A stretch of 64,000 nt of DNA from Axinella damicornis (GCA_963931865.1 OZ007509.1:18995227-19059226); one strand, 5' to 3'. Positions 52,980 through 64,000 are shown, counted from the stretch's first letter. Notes: generated by a model from the letters alone, not told the origin. Numbers and translations: made by a program.

Positions 52980-55001
52980 CTAATTCTTTTGCCAAAGGAA
53001 TCTCTCATCCTTCAGCAGCCTTGCAAGTCTGTTGTTGTACGGGCGGTAGAAAGACTGGAGGAGCTCTGCAGTCTCTGGTAGCATCTGGAACTTGTTGCGG
53101 TATTCTTTTGACTTGATCCAGCTCATTTCATTCGACCTCGTCTCCAGATGCAAGATACTCCTTCTCTTCACTGGTTTCAGACCTAAAAACTTCCAAACCA
53201 TTGCCACAACATGGAATGGGTCTCCAGCCAGGTCTTCCGTCTTTAGAAACAAGAATTGATCAATGGGAAACACATTTAACCACCGAACTATGTGGAAATA
53301 GTACATCCCCAGACCCAGCCGGAGGGGGAAGCAAGCCTCCTCACTTCCAACTCCACTAGTGGCCCTCTTCACACATTCAAACTCTGAGGTATTTCTCTCC
53401 AAACATGCAGTGAATTCATCAATCACTCGCACCGTATAGTGGTGGAATATTTCAGGTGCGTGTTCTTTATACTTCCGCGGAACAGTGATTGCTCCTTTGG
53501 AATTCCTCCAGTTGTGGTTGGCGCAGAAGAACCAGAAATCAGAGAACAGCCTGCTCACTGGATTGCGCATGATTACAACAAACTTTGCACCTGGAAGGAC
53601 AGAGGAAACCATTGATGGCAGAAGGCACATACTTTCATCATGGCTGTGTGATTGAGTACTATTTGTGTCCAGTGAAGGAATGGGTGCCCACAAGGTAGAT
53701 GCACTTCCGTCCAATGTAAGAGCATAAAGATGATCTTTGATGAAAGTCGCAGCAGGTGTCATGTATACAAGGTACCACAGTGCGTGAACCTGTTTGTGGA
53801 GGTATGCCATCCTGTTTTGTACAAAGGTTCTCCAGAAATGGCCCTCCTTTTTCCGTGGTCGAGCCAGCCCTGGGTGAGCTGTGATGAGTTTGTATAGTGT
53901 TGTGGTGGCACACTTTGGAAATCCAGCCAGGTAAACACCTGGAAGGCAATACAAGTTCTTCCTGCTGCTTTTGGTGGTCTTGATTTTGTACATCACCTCA
54001 ACTGCCTTTCTGTCGGAGAACACTGGGAAATTAATCAGGGTGGTATTTGCCAGTGTCTCGAAGGCGTTCTCTGGGATGCTCATCGGAGAGTACCAGCATG
54101 GGTTTCTGAACCGTGGCGAGTACTTCATGGGAAGGAAGTCTTTGAGGGCCTGCAAATTAGTGCCTAGGATCTTGCCTGTGCTGGAGCCACTGTCATTCTT
54201 GAATGAGAGCTTGGAGCAACGATGAAGGTCCCGTTCAATCAGTCTATCCAGAGATCTGGTACCTATAGCATTTATGACAGAGTAATATGAAGGTGCCATA
54301 TGGGGAAGGAGAGAGTTGTTGGGTGACCTCCAGATTTTGACTGCAAACTACTTCCAGGGCACGTGGACAGAAGGAACCTCCCAGTCCATATGTGGAACAT
54401 TTACGATGGCCTCTGCACCAACAACAATGTTAACAACACTACTGAAGGGTGGTATGAATGCTGGCTGGGAAAGCCTACCCAAACATCTCATCTACGTATC
54501 TATAGCCACTATCATAGCTATGCCATCCAGCAACCTTATTAAGGCAGAGTATAGACACCCATGCACCGAAATAAGTCTGATACACTTGGCAGCAAGAGGA
54601 CCTCCTGGTGACTAGCTATAGCTGCACTCTCAGTGAAATGGGACATGCATATCATATGAGCTAGCTGCATTTTGTTAGATTGGACAAAAATGGGATATTA
54701 GCTACTGTAGCTACTACATTTTAAAGCTATAAATGGGACCAGGAGCGCATGAGCCACCGAACAGCTTTAAAATGTAGTAAACTATTTTTGTAGCTAGCTA
54801 GCTAGCTATACATTAACTACAGTAGACATAGTATAGCTCCTGTGACATTCCTATATTACCTTCTCCAGCATGGTACACACCAGTGCTGGTGGTGCTGAAC
54901 CAGAACCTCTCTGACGCAAACCACACCAGGCCCACAGCTAACAGGCAAGCTATTGCCTTGAAGTTGAGCCATCTTGCAAACTGCATACTAAACACCCACA
55001 T
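52980..55001 (-). CDS. Tandem carbohydrate sulfotransferase, copy B
   Basis: Exons 55001-54860 and 54262-52980 (GTAATA donor, phase 1) give 474 residues. Architecture and PAPS motifs are as in copy A; the protein differs from A at scattered positions (for example RKKEGH where A has LQKEGH) and ends at WQKN. No inactivating change is visible. The start is set at the ATG at 55001; the frame upstream opens only with TTG. The short conserved intron with the same boundaries suggests the copies arose by DNA duplication and not retrotransposition. Confidence 0.85.
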
Positions 55002-55821
55002 GATTGGCACCTGCGACAACGTGAGCTGGTTGACAAACGCTTGACAGTTGGCAGCTCAGTATTGCATAATGCCATTGAGGAACCACTAGCTAGCCAAGTA
55101 CCTGTTGCAGCTGCTAACACCCACACTTGAACGTGGGCCCAGTCACTATAGCTAGCTATCCGTGAGTGAAACGAACAGTAGCTAGCTAGCTACTGCAGTC
55201 AACTAGTTAACTGCTAGCTACTACATATGACAATATAGCTATAGCAAGTGTGACTATTGTACCATTGTTATTGCATGGTTTGTACGTCACATGCTCTATA
55301 TATGGCAGCTACTCCACAGCTGTGACAATGATCATATTTGGTTAGCAACACAGTTAGTATACTACTGTCACCTGTAACACCAAGCAGCAGCTTCTTACTG
55401 TAATGCATATAGCTACATGTACCGGTACCAGGTGTAGCTATGCCGGGGAAGAGATTTCATCCATTGGTTTTGCTAACCATGGGTTTTTGTATGTTTTATG
55501 AAACTGTTACCCCATGGAGCTGAGGAATGTAACTCATATATAGTGACATTCTACAATTTAGCAGTATACGTGATCGATATTTCCCCATATGAAACACCAT
55601 GCAGCCCAGCCCTAAGGTGCTATATTGATATACCTTGTGCTAACATCTAGAAAGTACGTGGGCAATTGCACCTAATAGGATTCATGCATGGATGAATTAA
55701 GTAATTTTTAACAGAAATGATCAAGGGTGCAAAACAATCGTAACGTCAAGCACAGGCACTTTAGTGTACATAAACAAAGTGAATCCTACAAAGTGTGTAA
55801 AGTGTGCAATTCAATTTCAGA

Positions 55822-56095
55822 TCATAATGAAAATAATTCTTTCTTTGGTAAGCCAAATATATCCTGGTACGTCTGTCCCCTATACGGCGGAATTGAGGTC
55901 TTGTCATCAGCTTTATCTCTGTTGATTCCAAGCTTCCGGTTGAGCGTTCCAGTGTATATGACGTTTCAATATTTCATGGTTGGAAGTTCGAGGAATGTTC
56001 CTTGACCCATCAATTCCACGATGTTTTCATCAAGATTATAATAAACCTTTTCACCGAGGATTTCCTTTGCTTCGTTCTCTTTCCGTCGGATAGTG
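55822..56095 (-). pseudogene. Orphan copy B of the TPR gene's last exon, with premature stop
   Basis: Same 274-bp exon copy as at 51394-51667, but a single change turns the glycine codon after MKY into TGA (near 55971-55969), truncating the reading frame. Acceptor and downstream stop remain. Confidence 0.75.
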
Positions 56096-56267
56096 CTGCA
56101 GTCAGGAGAGAGGTATAGATAAATAATTAAACCTTACTTTCACTCCATTGATTGAATGTGACAAGTGGGAACCCTCACTTCATCTTAACTTTGGTGAAAC
56201 AACAAAGATCTGACGAGATTTGAGTACCTATATCACTTATATTCCTGTAAATCTGTGTTAGCTACAT

Positions 56268-56301
<34 letters not shown>

Positions 56302-57323
56302 GGATGCGGGATTGGACTAGACTGCGGCCTTTGTACTTTACTAGAACCTCCAAACCTCAAACTCCACAAAGAATGCTTGAGAACCTTAGCTACTTGTGTG
56401 TTAACTGCACTGGCCTGACGAAGATAGGCAAAGAAACGTTGTAGTGAGTTGGGGTCACACCCATAGACTCCGCGGGTTAAAACTATGAACATTCTTTTGT
56501 GTGATTTTCAAAGCTTGGACTGTTGACCGTACTGCTTTTCAGCCATTGACTGTTGACTGTGCTCTTTGACACGATATAACACACGGAAGAATGTGTAGCC
56601 ATTCCACACCTTCCTTACATGCAGTATGCAGGGTGAAGACGAGTGGTCACAGCTGTGACTGTGGTGCTTATTGGTGTGACATCCCCCTGCCTATGAAGGT
56701 GAGAAGTGTTCACTTCCATTTAATATGCTGAACTTCTCTTCACTGATCATGACCTCATCTGAACCACGCATGCATTCTATCGTACTGTTGGTTTCTAGTG
56801 TGTATGGGATTTGTATGCTGAGTGCAGTTTTATGTATTCCTGAGGGAAAAGCCACATGGGGCAGCCACAAATGTTCACTTCTAATTAGCTACATGTATAG
56901 GTATGTGACTTATAGCTTATTTGTTTACCAGTCTGTCTATTGGAGGACCTAGCTAGCTGTAGTGGTAATGATCAAGCAGTGTAAATTATCTGCTTGAATG
57001 CACATTGTTTGGAAGCGCAGTTGCATACACTTCTACAGTATTCCTATAATTATAGCTACTTCTATATTATAGTTACCTGAAACTTTACCTAGGTTACCTC
57101 AACATGGCCTACTAGGTTTTCCTATGCATAGCTACTAGCTAATAGTATAGCTATAGCTGGCTTTTGATACTTATAGCTAAGTTGCTAACTGTGAGGCGCC
57201 TTCATATCTGTATGATTCAGAGATTGGCTGTCCAATCTTTGTTGACTCATCAGGGGATTTGACCTGGCCTGAGGGGGTGTCCCCTCTTAACATGATCAAT
57301 TGAATCTCTACTTTGTCCCTTGC

Positions 57324-60300
57324 TCAGGTAGGGTGGTAGTGAATACACTGACTGTACATGTTGGACACCGCACACAATGAAAGAGCACACATGTATAAAA
57401 ATAAAATATGCATCTGCCTCCAATTACCACTACTTCCTGACATGGCTAATTCTTTTGCCAAAGGAATCTCTCGTCCTTCAGCAGCCTTGCAAGTCTGTTG
57501 TTGTACGGGCGGTAGAAAGACTGGAGGAGCTCTGCAGTCTCTGGTAGCATCTGGAACTTGTTGCGGTATTCTTTTGACTTGATCCAGCTCATTTCATTCG
57601 ACCTCGTCTCCAGATGCAAGATACTCCTTCTCTTCACTGGTTTCAGACCCAAAAACTTCCAAACCATTGCCACAACATGGAACGGGTCTCCAGCCAGGTC
57701 TTCCGTCTTTAGAAACAAGAATTGATCAATGGGAAACACATTTAACCACCGAACTATGTGGAAATAGTACATCCCCAGACCCAGCCGGAGGGGGAAGCAA
57801 GCCTCCTCACTTCCAACTCCACTAGTGGCCCTCTTCACACATTCAAACTCAGAGGTATTTCTCTCCAAACATGCAGTGAATTCATCAATCACTTGCACTG
57901 TATAGTAGTGGAATATTTCAGGTGCGTGTTCTTTATACTTCCGCGGAACAGTGATTGCTCCTTTGGAATTCCTCCAGTTGTGGTTGGCGCAGAAGAACCA
58001 GAAATCAGAGAACAGCCTGCTCACTGGATTGCGCATGATTACAACAAACTTTGCACCTGGAAGGACAGAGGAAACCATTGATGGCAGAAGGCACATACTT
58101 TCATCATGGCTGTGTGATTGAGTACTATTTGTGTCCAGTGAAGGAATGGGTGCCCACAAGGTAGATGCACTTCCGTCCAATGTAAGAGCATAAAGATGGT
58201 CTTTGATGAAAGTCGCAGCAGGTGTCATGTATACAAGGTACCACAGTGCGTGAACCTGTTTGTGGAGGTATGCCATCCTGTTTTGTACAAAGGTTCTCCA
58301 GAAATGGCCCTCCTTTTTCCGTGGTCGAGCCAGCCCTGGGTGAGCTGTGATGAGTTTGTATAGTGTTGTGGTGGCACACTTTGGAAATCCAGCCAGGTAA
58401 ACACCTGGAAGGCAATAGAAGCTCTTCCTGCTGCTTTTGGTGGTCTTGATTTTGTACATCACCTCAACTGCCTTTCTGTCGGAGAACACAGGGAAATTAA
58501 TCAGGGTGGTATTTGCCAGTGTCTCGAAGGCGTTCTCTGGGATGCTCATCGGAGAGTACCAGCATGGGTTTCTGAACCGTGGCGAGTACTTCATGGGAAG
58601 GAAGTCTTTGAGGGCCTGCAAATTAGTGCCTAGGATCTTGCCTGTGCTGGAACCACTGTCATTCTTGAATGAGAGCTTGGAGCAACGATGAAGGTCCCGT
58701 TCAATCATTCTATCCAGAGATCTGGTACCTATAGCATTTATGACAGAGTAATATGAGGGGAAGGAGAGAGTTGTTGGGTGACCTCCAGATTTGACTACAA
58801 AAGTATATAATAGGCACGTGGACAGAAGGAACCTCCCAGTCCATATGTGGAACATTTACGATGGCCTCTGCACCAACAACAATGTTAACAACACTACTGA
58901 AGGGTGGTATGAATGCTGGCTGGGAAAGCCTACCCAAACATCTCCTCTATCTATAGCCACTATCATAGCTATGCCATCCAGCAACCGCAGAGTAGACACC
59001 CACTGAAATAAGTCTGATACACTTGGCAGCAAGAGGACCTCCTGGTGACTAGCTATAGCTGCACTCTCAGTGAAATGGGACATGCATATCATATGTAGCT
59101 AGCTAGCTACATTTTGTTAGAATGGGCAAAAATGGGATATTAGCTACTGTACTACACATTTTAAAGCTGTAAATGGGACCAGGAGCGCATGAGCCACCAA
59201 ACAGCTTTAAAATGTAGTACAGTTATATAGCTAATATCCCATTTTTGTAGCTATAGCTAGCTAGCTATACTTTAACTACAGTAGACATAGTATAGCTCCT
59301 GTGACATTCCTATATTACCTTCTCCAGCATGGTACACACCAGTGCTGGTGGTGCTGAACCAGAACCTCTCTGACGCAAACCACACCAGGCCCACAGCTAA
59401 CAGGCAAGCTATTGCCTTGAAGTTGAGCCATCTTGCAAACTGCATACTAAACACCCACATGATTGGCACCTGCGACAACGTGAGCTGGTTGACAAACGCT
59501 TGACAGTTGGCAGCTCAGTATTGCATAATGCCATTGAGGAACCACTAGCTAGCCAAGTACCTGTTGCAGCTGCTAACACCCACACTTGAACGTGGGCCCA
59601 GTCACTAGCTAGCTATCCGTGAGTGAAACGAACAGTAGCTAGCTACTGCAGTCTACTAGTTAGCTGCTAGCTACTACATATGACACTATAACTATAGCAA
59701 GTGTGACTATTGTACCATTGTTATTGCATGGTTTGTACGTCACATGCTCTATATGGCAGCATAGTATGCTAGCTACTCCACAGCTGTGACAATGATGAGA
59801 TTTGGTTAACAACACACTATTGTCACCTGTAACACAAAGCAGCAGCTTCTTACTGTAATGCATAGCCATACCGGTACCAGGTGTAGCTATGCTGGGGAAA
59901 AGATTTCATACATTGGTTTCACTAACCATGAGTTTTATGCCACAAAACTGTTACCCCATGGTCGAGCTGAGTGACGTACATTCTACATTAATTTTAATTC
60001 AGTATTATATACGTGACATGATACCAGTCCAACCCTAAGGTGCTATCAATATTGATATACCTAATTGTGCTAACATCTAGAAAGCATATGTATGTGTGCA
60101 ATTGCACCTAATAGGAGTCGTGCATACCTAATAGGATTCGTGCATGTATGAATACTTTTAACAGAAATGATCGAGGGTGCAAAACAATCGTAACATGAAG
60201 CACAGGCACTTTAGTGTACATGAACCGTTATTGTATTCAGTTACTGAATCCTACAAAAATGTATAAAAGTGCGCAATTCAATTTCAGAAAAACATTACAT

Positions 60301-60720
60301 CATAGTGAAAATAATTCTTTCTTTGGTAAACCAAATATATCCTGGTACGTCTGTCCCCTATACGGCGGAATTGAGGTCTTGTCATCAGCTTTATCTCTGT
60401 TGATTCCAAGCTTCCGGTTGAGTGTTCCAGTGTATATGACGTTTCCATATTTCATGGTTGGAAGTTCGAGAAATGTTCCTTGATCCATCAATTCCACGAT
60501 ATTTTCATCAAGATTATAGTAAACCTTTTCACCGAGGATTTCCTTTGCTTCATTCTCTTTCCGTCGGATAGTGCTGCAGTCAGAAGAGAGGTATTGATAA
60601 ATAATTAAACCTCACTTTCACTCGATTGATTGAACGTGACAAGCGGGAACCTCACTTCATCTTAATGTGAAACAACAAAGATCTGACGAGATTTGAGGAC
60701 CTATATCCTGTAATTCTGTG
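57324..60720. repeat. Tandem duplication unit C (truncated at its upstream end)
   Basis: Matches units A and B up to about 60720, where similarity breaks off and a segment lies inverted (60745-60935). Here the TPR last exon is joined to the rest of its gene, so this is probably the ancestral arrangement. Confidence 0.75.
57446..59460 (-). CDS. Tandem carbohydrate sulfotransferase, copy C
   Basis: Exons 59460-59319 and 58728-57446 (phase 1) give 474 residues, almost identical to copy B, with the same signal anchor, GFPKCATT loop and IMRNPVSRLFSDF motif. An open frame extends exon 2 upstream to an ATG-like start at 58855, but the shared splice acceptor CTATAG and phase with the anchor exon favour the two-exon model. 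It lies 840 bp downstream of the TPR gene's stop in the same orientation. Confidence 0.85.
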
Positions 60721-63476
60721 TTACATCATAATCCAGTGTGATGAGATTTGAGTACCAAACCTTGACGGCAACGTTTCTTTGCCTGTCTTCATCAGGCCAG
60801 TGCAGTTAACACACAAGTACGTATATAGATGGTTCTCAAGCATTCTTTGTGGAGTTTGAGGTTTGGAGGTTCTAGTAAAGTACAAAGGTCGCGGTCTAGT
60901 CCAATCCCGCATCCATTACACACACGCAAACATAAAATCAGTGTCCAGCCTAATTACTGAGGGTCGTGTCAGCACTACAGACTCACAGGAGGTCCAGGGC
61001 GGCAGGGTACTTCATCCCAATGTTCTGCCAGGCATTGGACCTCCTCCATCGTGCCTTCAGGTTCAGTGGGTTCATGGCCAGAGCCTTGTTGCAGTCCCTC
61101 ACTGCCTTCCGAGGCTGATGTATCTTCAGGTAGCACTCCGCACGGTTGCTGGAAGGAGGGTGGGTGTGGGAATGGAATATGTGGCACAGGAATTCTTCCT
61201 TCTCTTTCCTTTTCACATCTCCTCCCCCCCCCCCCCCTCCTCCCTCCCACCCCCTCCTGTCTCCCTCTCCGTTCTCTTCTCATGCACTCCCACCTCCCAT
61301 CCTTCCCTCCTCCCTCCCACCTCCCTCCCTTCCCTCCTCCCTCCCACCTCCCTCCCTTCCCTCCTCCCTCCCTTCCCTCCTCCCACCCTCCTTCCCTCCC
61401 ATTCTCTCCTCCTCCCCCTCACCTCCCTCTCCCCCTCACTCCCCTTCCCTCTCACCTGTAGTAGGTAACCCTTCTCTCTGTGACTGTCAGGGGACAGGCC
61501 TCCAGCGCCACTGTGTAGCACTCAATCGCACCACGGTACTCACCCTTGGCAAACCACTGGTTGCCCTCCATTTTGAGGAGATCAGAGTATCTGTGTTGGT
61601 GGTGAGGTGAGGAGTGTTGATGAATAGGGTGCAAGTATGTGGGATGTGTGAAAGAGAGGGAAGAGGCCGAGAGGGGGGTGTCACTCTGAATTTGCACACA
61701 CACTAGCAACTCAAGATCTCCAATTCCTGCTTAGATACCTGCTAGGCAATTTGTGCCTATGAATAAGTGTGCATGCGAGTGCAAGCAGTGTCTGTATGCA
61801 TATGGTGTATGGTAACCGTGCACCAAGAGTGCATGATGACATCATCGTCCATGCTGCCGCAATGACGATGACATCATCATGTGCTCTTGCCATGTACTAA
61901 TAGAGTACTAGTGACATACTTGACAGCTCTCTGCTTTGCTAGTCTGCCCATCTTCAATTCTTTGACGTAGCGTTCACAAAATGCTCTTGCTTCTTGGATA
62001 CACTCTGGGGGATTCTCAAATATCTTTGCTGAGGAGGGAGGGAGATAGGGAGGGAGATAGGGAGGGAGGGAGGGAGGGAGGGAGGGAGGGAGGGAGGGAG
62101 GGAGGAGAGATGGTGACTGGGAAGGAATGCGAATTGGAAGTGTCTGACACAACATACATACATACATACATACATACATACATACTTGCTGGCGGAGGCT
62201 TCTGTCCCTTTTCATTGTAGAAGCTGTATCCTCCGAGGCGGAGAAGAGGTTCCATGATGCCCCGCTTTACTGACAACGGATCTCCGTCACCGGGCATCTT
62301 CACATGATGAAAGGATTGGGCTAAGTCATAAAGTTGAGGGCCGGCGACCTTCACCACCTCCATTGCAATCTCATCGTCCTCAGTGAGCAAGCTGATGAGG
62401 CCAAGTATCGCAAAGTGGGAGCCCTTGTCATAGTCTAGCCAGAGACCATGAGTCAGGAGGCAAGCTACCACGCTACAACTTTTTGTGAAGGAGTGTCTCG
62501 AAAAGGCAAGAAGGTCCTCTAACCTGCTGGAAGGGAGGGATAGCAGCTGCGCAAGAGCAATCTTTTGGCTCTCTTTGTTGAAGCACGTCCATGCTGTGAA
62601 GGAGAGGAACTTTTCAATTGTCATCTCGGTGTATTTTGAGTTGTTGAGAAGGATGCCAAAACAAACGGTGCTCAGATTCCAGTAGAAGCCCTCCTTGACG
62701 ATGGCAAGCATGCACCGCTGGATCTTCTCCATGGGTTCCTCAGGATGGACAGCACAGATATTGCAGACAGCACAAAGACAGACGAAGGTCGTCAGGTCCC
62801 CAATCCTCACTGGATTCGGCTGGTAACGTTGGGACCCCCTCCGTACCTCTAGCTCCGTATTCAAAAGTGTCTTGTGGTACAGAAGACATCTTTCCTCGTA
62901 CTGCCGGTAGTTCAAGTATAGAACATCAAACGATCTCCAGAGGTAGGATCCGAGAGCACCAACTACGTCGGGGTTGTCGAGGAGCCACAGAACCCCCGTT
63001 GGGTAGCAGGAAAGGTTTCCAAGGACTTGGCAGCAGGACAGCTGCTCCAGCCAGGAAATGGCTCCACGGATTATCGGATAGAAGGTGTTTAAAGCACGTC
63101 TGTCGTCTTCCAGAATCTTCTCGATTATGAAGTCATTCATCTTTATGTCTGCCTGTGTCCCTGCAAAAAACACCTCCAAAATGCGGTAGGGGATGTACCG
63201 GTTGTACTCGATCATCCGGAACTCTTTGTCAATGCAGTACTGCAGGATTCGGACCAGCGCGTCTATCATCCCCGCACTGATAAAGTACTCAAAGGTTGTC
63301 ATGTACTCGGGAGTCGGAGGGTCTCGTAATGCCAGCATGTACACCACCTTCCAGATGTGCATCACAGTATACAGGAGTCCACTGTACCGTCCGGGGTCCC
63401 CCTCCTGCGCCAACGTCCTAAAGAACTCCTTCAACTTTGAGAATCGGGCACCACTGTCCGGTTCTCCCAGCACATC
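60300..63476 (-). CDS. Helical-repeat and TPR protein of unknown function, last 5 exons (partial)
   Basis: Exons (minus): 63476-62186, 62028-61920, 61590-61456, 61148-60987, 60573-60300; all phases close, giving 656 residues from the first visible acceptor (GTTCTTGTTCCCAG). The first 430 residues are a leucine-rich, all-helical ARM/HEAT-like region. Then come TPR motifs: LKMEGNQWFAKGEYRGAIEC, YYSNRAECYLK, KAVRDCNKALAMNPLNLKA, the classic TPR A/B pattern used for protein-protein contacts (often Hsp90/Hsp70 tails). The last 90 residues (FLELPTMKYGNVIYTG and PPYRGQTYQDIF) match nothing I recognise. I cannot name the gene. Upstream exons lie outside the window or are not recognised in 63477-64000. 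The first visible donor lies in a GTAT microsatellite. Confidence 0.75.
60745..60935. repeat. Inverted copy of a unit A/B segment in the last TPR intron
   Basis: The phrases AACGTTTCTTTGCC, GCATTCTTTGTGGAGTTTGAG and TCCAATCCCGCATCCATTAC are the reverse complement of 51875-52020 and 56298-56450. A more degenerate copy is near 45808-45900, so this may be a dispersed repeat. Confidence 0.7.
61210..61455. repeat. Pyrimidine-rich tract in a TPR-gene intron
   Basis: CCCTCC/TTCC units, including three CTCCCACCTCCCTCCCTTCC-type repeats, ending at the acceptor side of exon 61590-61456's downstream intron. Open frames here are artefacts. Confidence 0.8.
62035..62185. repeat. (GGGA)n and (CATA)n microsatellites at a splice donor
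   Basis: GGGA units at about 62035-62104 and CATA units at 62152-62185. On the gene strand the CATA tract reads GTATGTATG and supplies the donor of exon 63476-62186; the GGGA tract forms a pyrimidine run before the next acceptor. Confidence 0.8.
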
Positions 63477-63519
63477 CTGGGAACAAGAACATGCAGAAGA
63501 TTGAGTCAGAGGACAAAAC

Positions 63520-63566
63520 TAGCCTTGTTCCCAGGCCTTGTTCCCAGGCCTCGTTCCCAGGCCTAC
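63520..63566. repeat. Triplicated CTTGTTCCCAGGC half-hairpin
   Basis: Three successive CTTGTTCCCAGGC/CTCGTTCCCAGGC units 15 bp apart, a tandem expansion of one arm of the TAGCCTCG hairpin family. They lie about 45 bp upstream of the acceptor of exon 63476. Confidence 0.7.
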
Positions 63567-63689
63567 TTCGTTTAGTTCTTCGGTTTTCAGGATGCAGAAC
63601 AGCGGGGATCCACATCCATGTATTATTGTCAACAAAAACCAAAGAGCAACCCCTCCCCTCCTCCCCAAAAAGCAAGTATATTGCATTAC

Positions 63690-64000
63690 ACCCATAGACT
63701 CCGTGGTTAAAACTTTGAACACTCTTTTGCGTGGTTTGACTATTGCCATGCTGATTTTCAAAGCTTGGACTGTTGACCAGCCATTGACTGTTGACCGTGC
63801 TGCTTTTCAGCCATTGACTGTTGACTTTGCTGTTTGACACGATAACATATGGAAGAATGTGTAGCTTCCTTAGTATGCAGGGTGAAGATGCATGGTCACA
63901 GCTGTGACTGTGGTGCTTATTGGTGTGACATCCCCCTGCCTATGAAGGTGAGAAGTGTTCACTTCCATTTAATGTGCTGAACTTCTCTTCACTGATCATG
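63690..64000. repeat. Partial extra copy of the unit A/B upstream segment
   Basis: Matches 52029-52328 and 56458-56754 in direct orientation (CACCCATAGACTCCG through CTTCACTGATCATG), with small indels and a short tandem gain around GACTGTTGACC. It runs to the window edge. Confidence 0.75.

Larger units (their letters stand above)
52859..57323. repeat. Tandem duplication unit B
   Basis: Near-identical to unit A; introns and intergenic DNA are also conserved, so duplication is recent. B and C share changes absent from A (for example the six extra bases in exon 1), so B and C are the more closely related pair over the gene. Confidence 0.8.

Noticed and set aside
58729..58855. Extended N-terminus of sulfotransferase copy C
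   Set aside because: Not conserved in copies A and B; the shared acceptor and anchor exon explain the gene better.

Overview
The window is animal nuclear DNA, most likely from a sponge or another early-branching marine invertebrate. Protein-coding genes are split by short GT-AG introns, two neighbouring genes are clear orthologues of metazoan PCID2 (TREX-2 mRNA export) and SYNRG (gamma-synergin, AP-1 trafficking), and the spaces between genes are packed with DNA-transposon remnants, foldback elements, minisatellites and a decayed GIY-YIG retroelement. The phylum is inferred; nothing in the window proves it. Exon models below were built by hand from splice sites, reading phase and remembered family features.

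Layout. 1-1011: 5' part of a sarcosine-oxidase-like flavoenzyme (minus strand). 1.6-7.1 kb: transposon remnants (TTAA-flanked MITE pair, a 1.6-kb element, a long-TIR element). 7.2-13.1 kb: a three-exon L-amino-acid-oxidase-like gene (minus) whose 3.9-kb second intron is full of foldback DNA. 13.1-17 kb: further foldbacks, an orphan calcium-binding EGF exon and an inverted second copy of the 1.6-kb element. 17.1-22.8 kb: two large arrays of a 15-bp minisatellite and an AAGCC pentamer tract around a palindromic pair of retroelement fragments. 24.9-29.7 kb: two divergently transcribed carbohydrate-sulfotransferase genes. 31.1-38.0 kb: complete 18-exon PCID2 (minus). 38.1-44.9 kb: complete 11-exon SYNRG (plus), with opposing start codons as little as 41 bp apart. 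47 kb: a small intronless DUF1294 membrane protein. 48.6-59.5 kb: three near-identical tandem sulfotransferase genes (minus). 60.3-63.5 kb: 3' part of an unnamed helical-repeat/TPR gene (minus).

Two structures stand out. First, the tandem sulfotransferase unit (about 4.4 kb) carries along the last exon of the upstream TPR gene, leaving two orphan copies of that exon, one already broken by a stop codon. With the divergent pair, five sulfotransferases of one family lie within 35 kb around the PCID2-SYNRG pair. Second, a family of very short hairpins with stems like TAGCCTCGTTCCCAGGC is scattered through the window, and several copies are flanked by 8-11-bp direct repeats, so they look like a mobile element made of almost nothing but a hairpin.
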